From Rubrivivax sp. (lineage in GTDB: Bacteria; Pseudomonadota; Gammaproteobacteria; Burkholderiales; Burkholderiaceae), in contig SEEY01000172.1 in the NCBI GenBank assembly GCA_004211235.1, positions 1 through 7,599 of the forward strand: a stretch of 7,599 nt of DNA. The letters are read 5' to 3'. Shown here one piece after another: positions 6,259-7,599 of the stretch. Position numbers and translations under genes: made by a program. Below the pieces are notes generated by a model that was not told the origin of the DNA, made no database searches, and was given only the letters and a program-made list of their open reading frames with translations. The number at the start of each line of letters is the position of its first letter. The first letter of the stretch is position 1.

Positions 6259-7028
6259 GGCCAGGAGGTCTCGAGGGTGGGCAGCACCGTCATCTCCGGG
6301 ATGACGCTGCCCTCGGGCTGCTGCAGCAGGAAGCGGATCGCGCAGGCGACGTTGATCGGGTCCTGCAGCTTGGTCTCGTCGATGCCGGGGAAGCGGTCCA
6401 GCAGGAAGGGTGTCTTCATGCCGCCGGCGACGATGGCGCTGACGCGCACGCGCTGGTCGCGCAGCTCGGCATGCAGCGCATGCGACAGGCCGAGCAGGCC
6501 CCACTTGGTGGCGTGATAGGCGCTTGCGTTGGGCCAGGCGCGCTTGGACGCCGTGGACGCGATGTTGACGACATGGCCGCCCTTCGGCTGCCGGAGCATC
6601 TGCGCCGTGGCGAACTTGGTCATGAGCAGCGGGCCGGACAGGTTGGTGTGCAGCACGCGCAGCCAGTCCTCGACCGCGAGCTCCGTGAGCGGTGCGGTCA
6701 CGTCGATCGCAGCGTTGTTGACGAGGGCATCGATGCGGCCGAACTGCGCCACCGCGGCGGCCACGGCCTGCTCGCATTGCGCGGGGTCGGAGACGTCCAG
6801 GGGCACGGCGACGGCCTCGATGTCCTGCTCCTCCAGCAAAGCCGCGCAGTTCTGCGCGCGCTGCACGTCCACGTCGGCCAGCACCAGCCGCATGCCCGAT
6901 TCACCCAGCACCTGCGCAATGGCCGCGCCGAGGCCGCGTCCGCCGCCGGTGATCAACGCGACCTGGCCGGCCAGCGAGGTCGGCGCCGGCGTGGCAGGGA
7001 GGGAAGAGGGGAGGAGGGTGTCAGTCAT
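6255..7028 (-). CDS. Classical short-chain dehydrogenase/reductase in the heptose operon
   Basis: This is a complete 257-aa classical SDR. Rossmann motif TGGGRGLG is at 27-34. Asp residues after the second strand (LADVD at 50-54) suggest a preference for NAD over NADP. VNNAA is at 103-107, and the full catalytic tetrad is present: N129, S158, Y171 and K175 (YHATK). The usual Pro-Gly of the motif after the active site is replaced by AGG (VAGGMKTP, 200-207). It is much shorter than HldD (about 310-330 aa, extended SDR) and lacks its features, so it should not be annotated as the ADP-heptose epimerase. Its stop overlaps gmhB, so it is likely translated together with the heptose enzymes and may act on a heptose or on the final glycan precursor. 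The substrate is unknown. The first 18 residues are a Pro/Thr-rich leader with a weak ribosome-binding site, so the exact start is less certain. Confidence 0.88.
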   Translation of the reverse strand: MTDTLLPSSLPATPAPTSLAGQVALITGGGRGLGAAIAQVLGESGMRLVLADVDVQRAQNCAALLEEQDIEAVAVPLDVSDPAQCEQAVAAAVAQFGRIDALVNNAAIDVTAPLTELAVEDWLRVLHTNLSGPLLMTKFATAQMLRQPKGGHVVNIASTASKRAWPNASAYHATKWGLLGLSHALHAELRDQRVRVSAIVAGGMKTPFLLDRFPGIDETKLQDPINVACAIRFLLQQPEGSVIPEMTVLPTLETSWP

Positions 7029-7064
7029 GTCGGGTCCGGAGGGTCAGTGGTGAAAATTCAGGCC

Positions 7065-7595
7065 TCAGCGGGCGGTGTTCGCGGCATTCGCGGCATTCGC
7101 GGCTTCCCAGGCGCGGGCGCGCAGCTGCGCCGCGGCCATCAGCGAGAAGCACTCGTCCCAGATCGGGAAGGCGCCGCTTGCGGCGACGACGAGCCCGTCA
7201 AGCCAGACGCCGCCCCAGAGCAGGTCGTCGTCGGCGCGCAGCCGATGCGGCTCCAGCAGCTGCAGGCGCCGGCTGTCCATGCGGTGGCGCCAGGAGAGCT
7301 GCGCCTTGCGCCGCGCGTAGTCGGCGTAGTCGACATCCCAGCGCGCCCGGTCGCCGATGGAGTGCTCGGCGAGGACGCGCGGCGTGTCGCCCTCGACGCT
7401 CGGGTCCAGCGCCACCAGATGCAGCACGCCCAGGCCGCTGACGTCCGGTGATGCGAGCAGCGATTCGATGGCCGGCGTGACGGCGTCGAAGGCGGCCTGC
7501 GCCAGCGTGGGCGTCAGGAAGCGGCTGCCACTGGCATGGCGGGCAGAGGCGGGCGCCGGGTCCGGGTTCGAGAAGGCGAGATGCGGGCTGGTCAT
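7065..7595 (-). CDS. Hypothetical protein, possibly GlcG/HbpS-like (DUF336 fold)
   Basis: The product is 176 aa and soluble, with no signal peptide. I do not recognise it outright. The order of elements resembles the GlcG/HbpS family: a helix (LAQAAFDAVTPAIESLL, 31-47), a strand followed by an Asp-Pro turn (GVLHLVALDP, 56-65), a helix with YADYARRKAQLSW (90-102), then GGVWLDGLVVAASGAFPIWD (128-147). In that family the last segment reads roughly dG-vvGaigvSGa followed by a DE pair; here the pair is D147-E148. This is a shape-level similarity made by eye, so the assignment is tentative. Family members bind haem or small ligands, or have no known role. The C-terminus is a repetitive Ala-Asn tail. 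The start at 7595 forms an ATGA with a possible stop of an upstream gene outside the window. It precedes the SDR by 36 bases and is probably the first visible gene of the heptose operon. Confidence 0.6.
   Translation of the reverse strand: MTSPHLAFSNPDPAPASARHASGSRFLTPTLAQAAFDAVTPAIESLLASPDVSGLGVLHLVALDPSVEGDTPRVLAEHSIGDRARWDVDYADYARRKAQLSWRHRMDSRRLQLLEPHRLRADDDLLWGGVWLDGLVVAASGAFPIWDECFSLMAAAQLRARAWEAANAANAANTAR
7076..7105. repeat. 9-bp tandem repeat at the 3' end of the GlcG-like gene
   Basis: The unit gcggcattc occurs about three times in tandem, with slight changes in the outer copies. On the - strand it encodes the Ala-Ala-Asn repeats of the C-terminal tail (AANAANAAN). The unit is a multiple of three, so changes in copy number would keep the frame. 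Confidence 0.8.
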
Positions 7596-7599
7596 GAGG

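Noticed and set aside
4984..6516. + strand open frame (510 codons) opposite hldC, gmhB and part of the SDR
   Set aside because: It crosses three real genes on the other strand and shows no recognisable domain.
6259..6777. Upstream extension of gmhB to 6777
   Set aside because: It is an out-of-frame shadow of the SDR gene. The ATG at 6258 fits the overlap pattern.
6255..7028. Annotation of this SDR as HldD (ADP-heptose epimerase)
   Set aside because: At 257 aa it is a classical SDR with a TGGGRGLG motif. HldD is an extended SDR of over 300 aa with different motifs.

Overview
The window is very GC-rich and tightly packed. Its gene types (a YdaP/PoxB-like ThDP enzyme, split HldA and HldC heptose enzymes, UdgX) and its protein style suggest a betaproteobacterium of the Burkholderiales. 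That placement is inferred from protein character only. I see no rRNA, tRNA, CRISPR array, insertion sequence or phage gene. No stretch over 300 bases lacks a gene.

Layout. Bases 1-59 are an exact copy of 745-803. They run straight into a uracil-DNA-binding UdgX gene (to 590, + strand) that has lost its normal N-terminus. UdgX converges on a complete ThDP-dependent pyruvate oxidase/acetolactate synthase-like gene (587-2374, - strand), and the two share a CTAG at their stops. Upstream of that enzyme on the same strand is a small charged protein of 72 aa (2454-2672). A 112-base divergent spacer separates it from a short-chain dehydrogenase (SDR) that starts at 2785. This SDR breaks off at about 3204, just after its catalytic Ser. 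There it joins a 276-base piece of an ABC exporter ATPase (about 3204-3479), which in turn joins, tail to tail, the 3' end of gmhA at about 3480.

From 3480 to the right edge everything is on the - strand and forms one polarised operon. In transcription order it reads GlcG/HbpS-like protein (7595-7065), classical SDR (7028-6255), gmhB (6258-5539), hldC/rfaE2 (5514-5023), hldA/rfaE1 (5026-4052), gmhA (4055-3480). Three of the junctions are 4-base ATGA overlaps. GmhA, HldA, GmhB and HldC together carry out all four steps from sedoheptulose 7-phosphate to ADP-D-glycero-beta-D-manno-heptose. The epimerase HldD is not in the window. The SDR present is a short classical enzyme, not an HldD-type epimerase.

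The main caution is that the window has three abrupt joins (about 59/60, 3204 and 3480). At each, well-conserved coding sequence stops mid-gene with no decay around it. The first fits a 744-base tandem duplication or a contig-edge or chimera artefact. The other two look like joined fragments. Segments 60-3204 and 3480-7599 each look internally sound, but their order relative to one another should not be trusted without read-level support. The most interesting biology is the compact heptose operon with its unusual SDR and GlcG-like partners.
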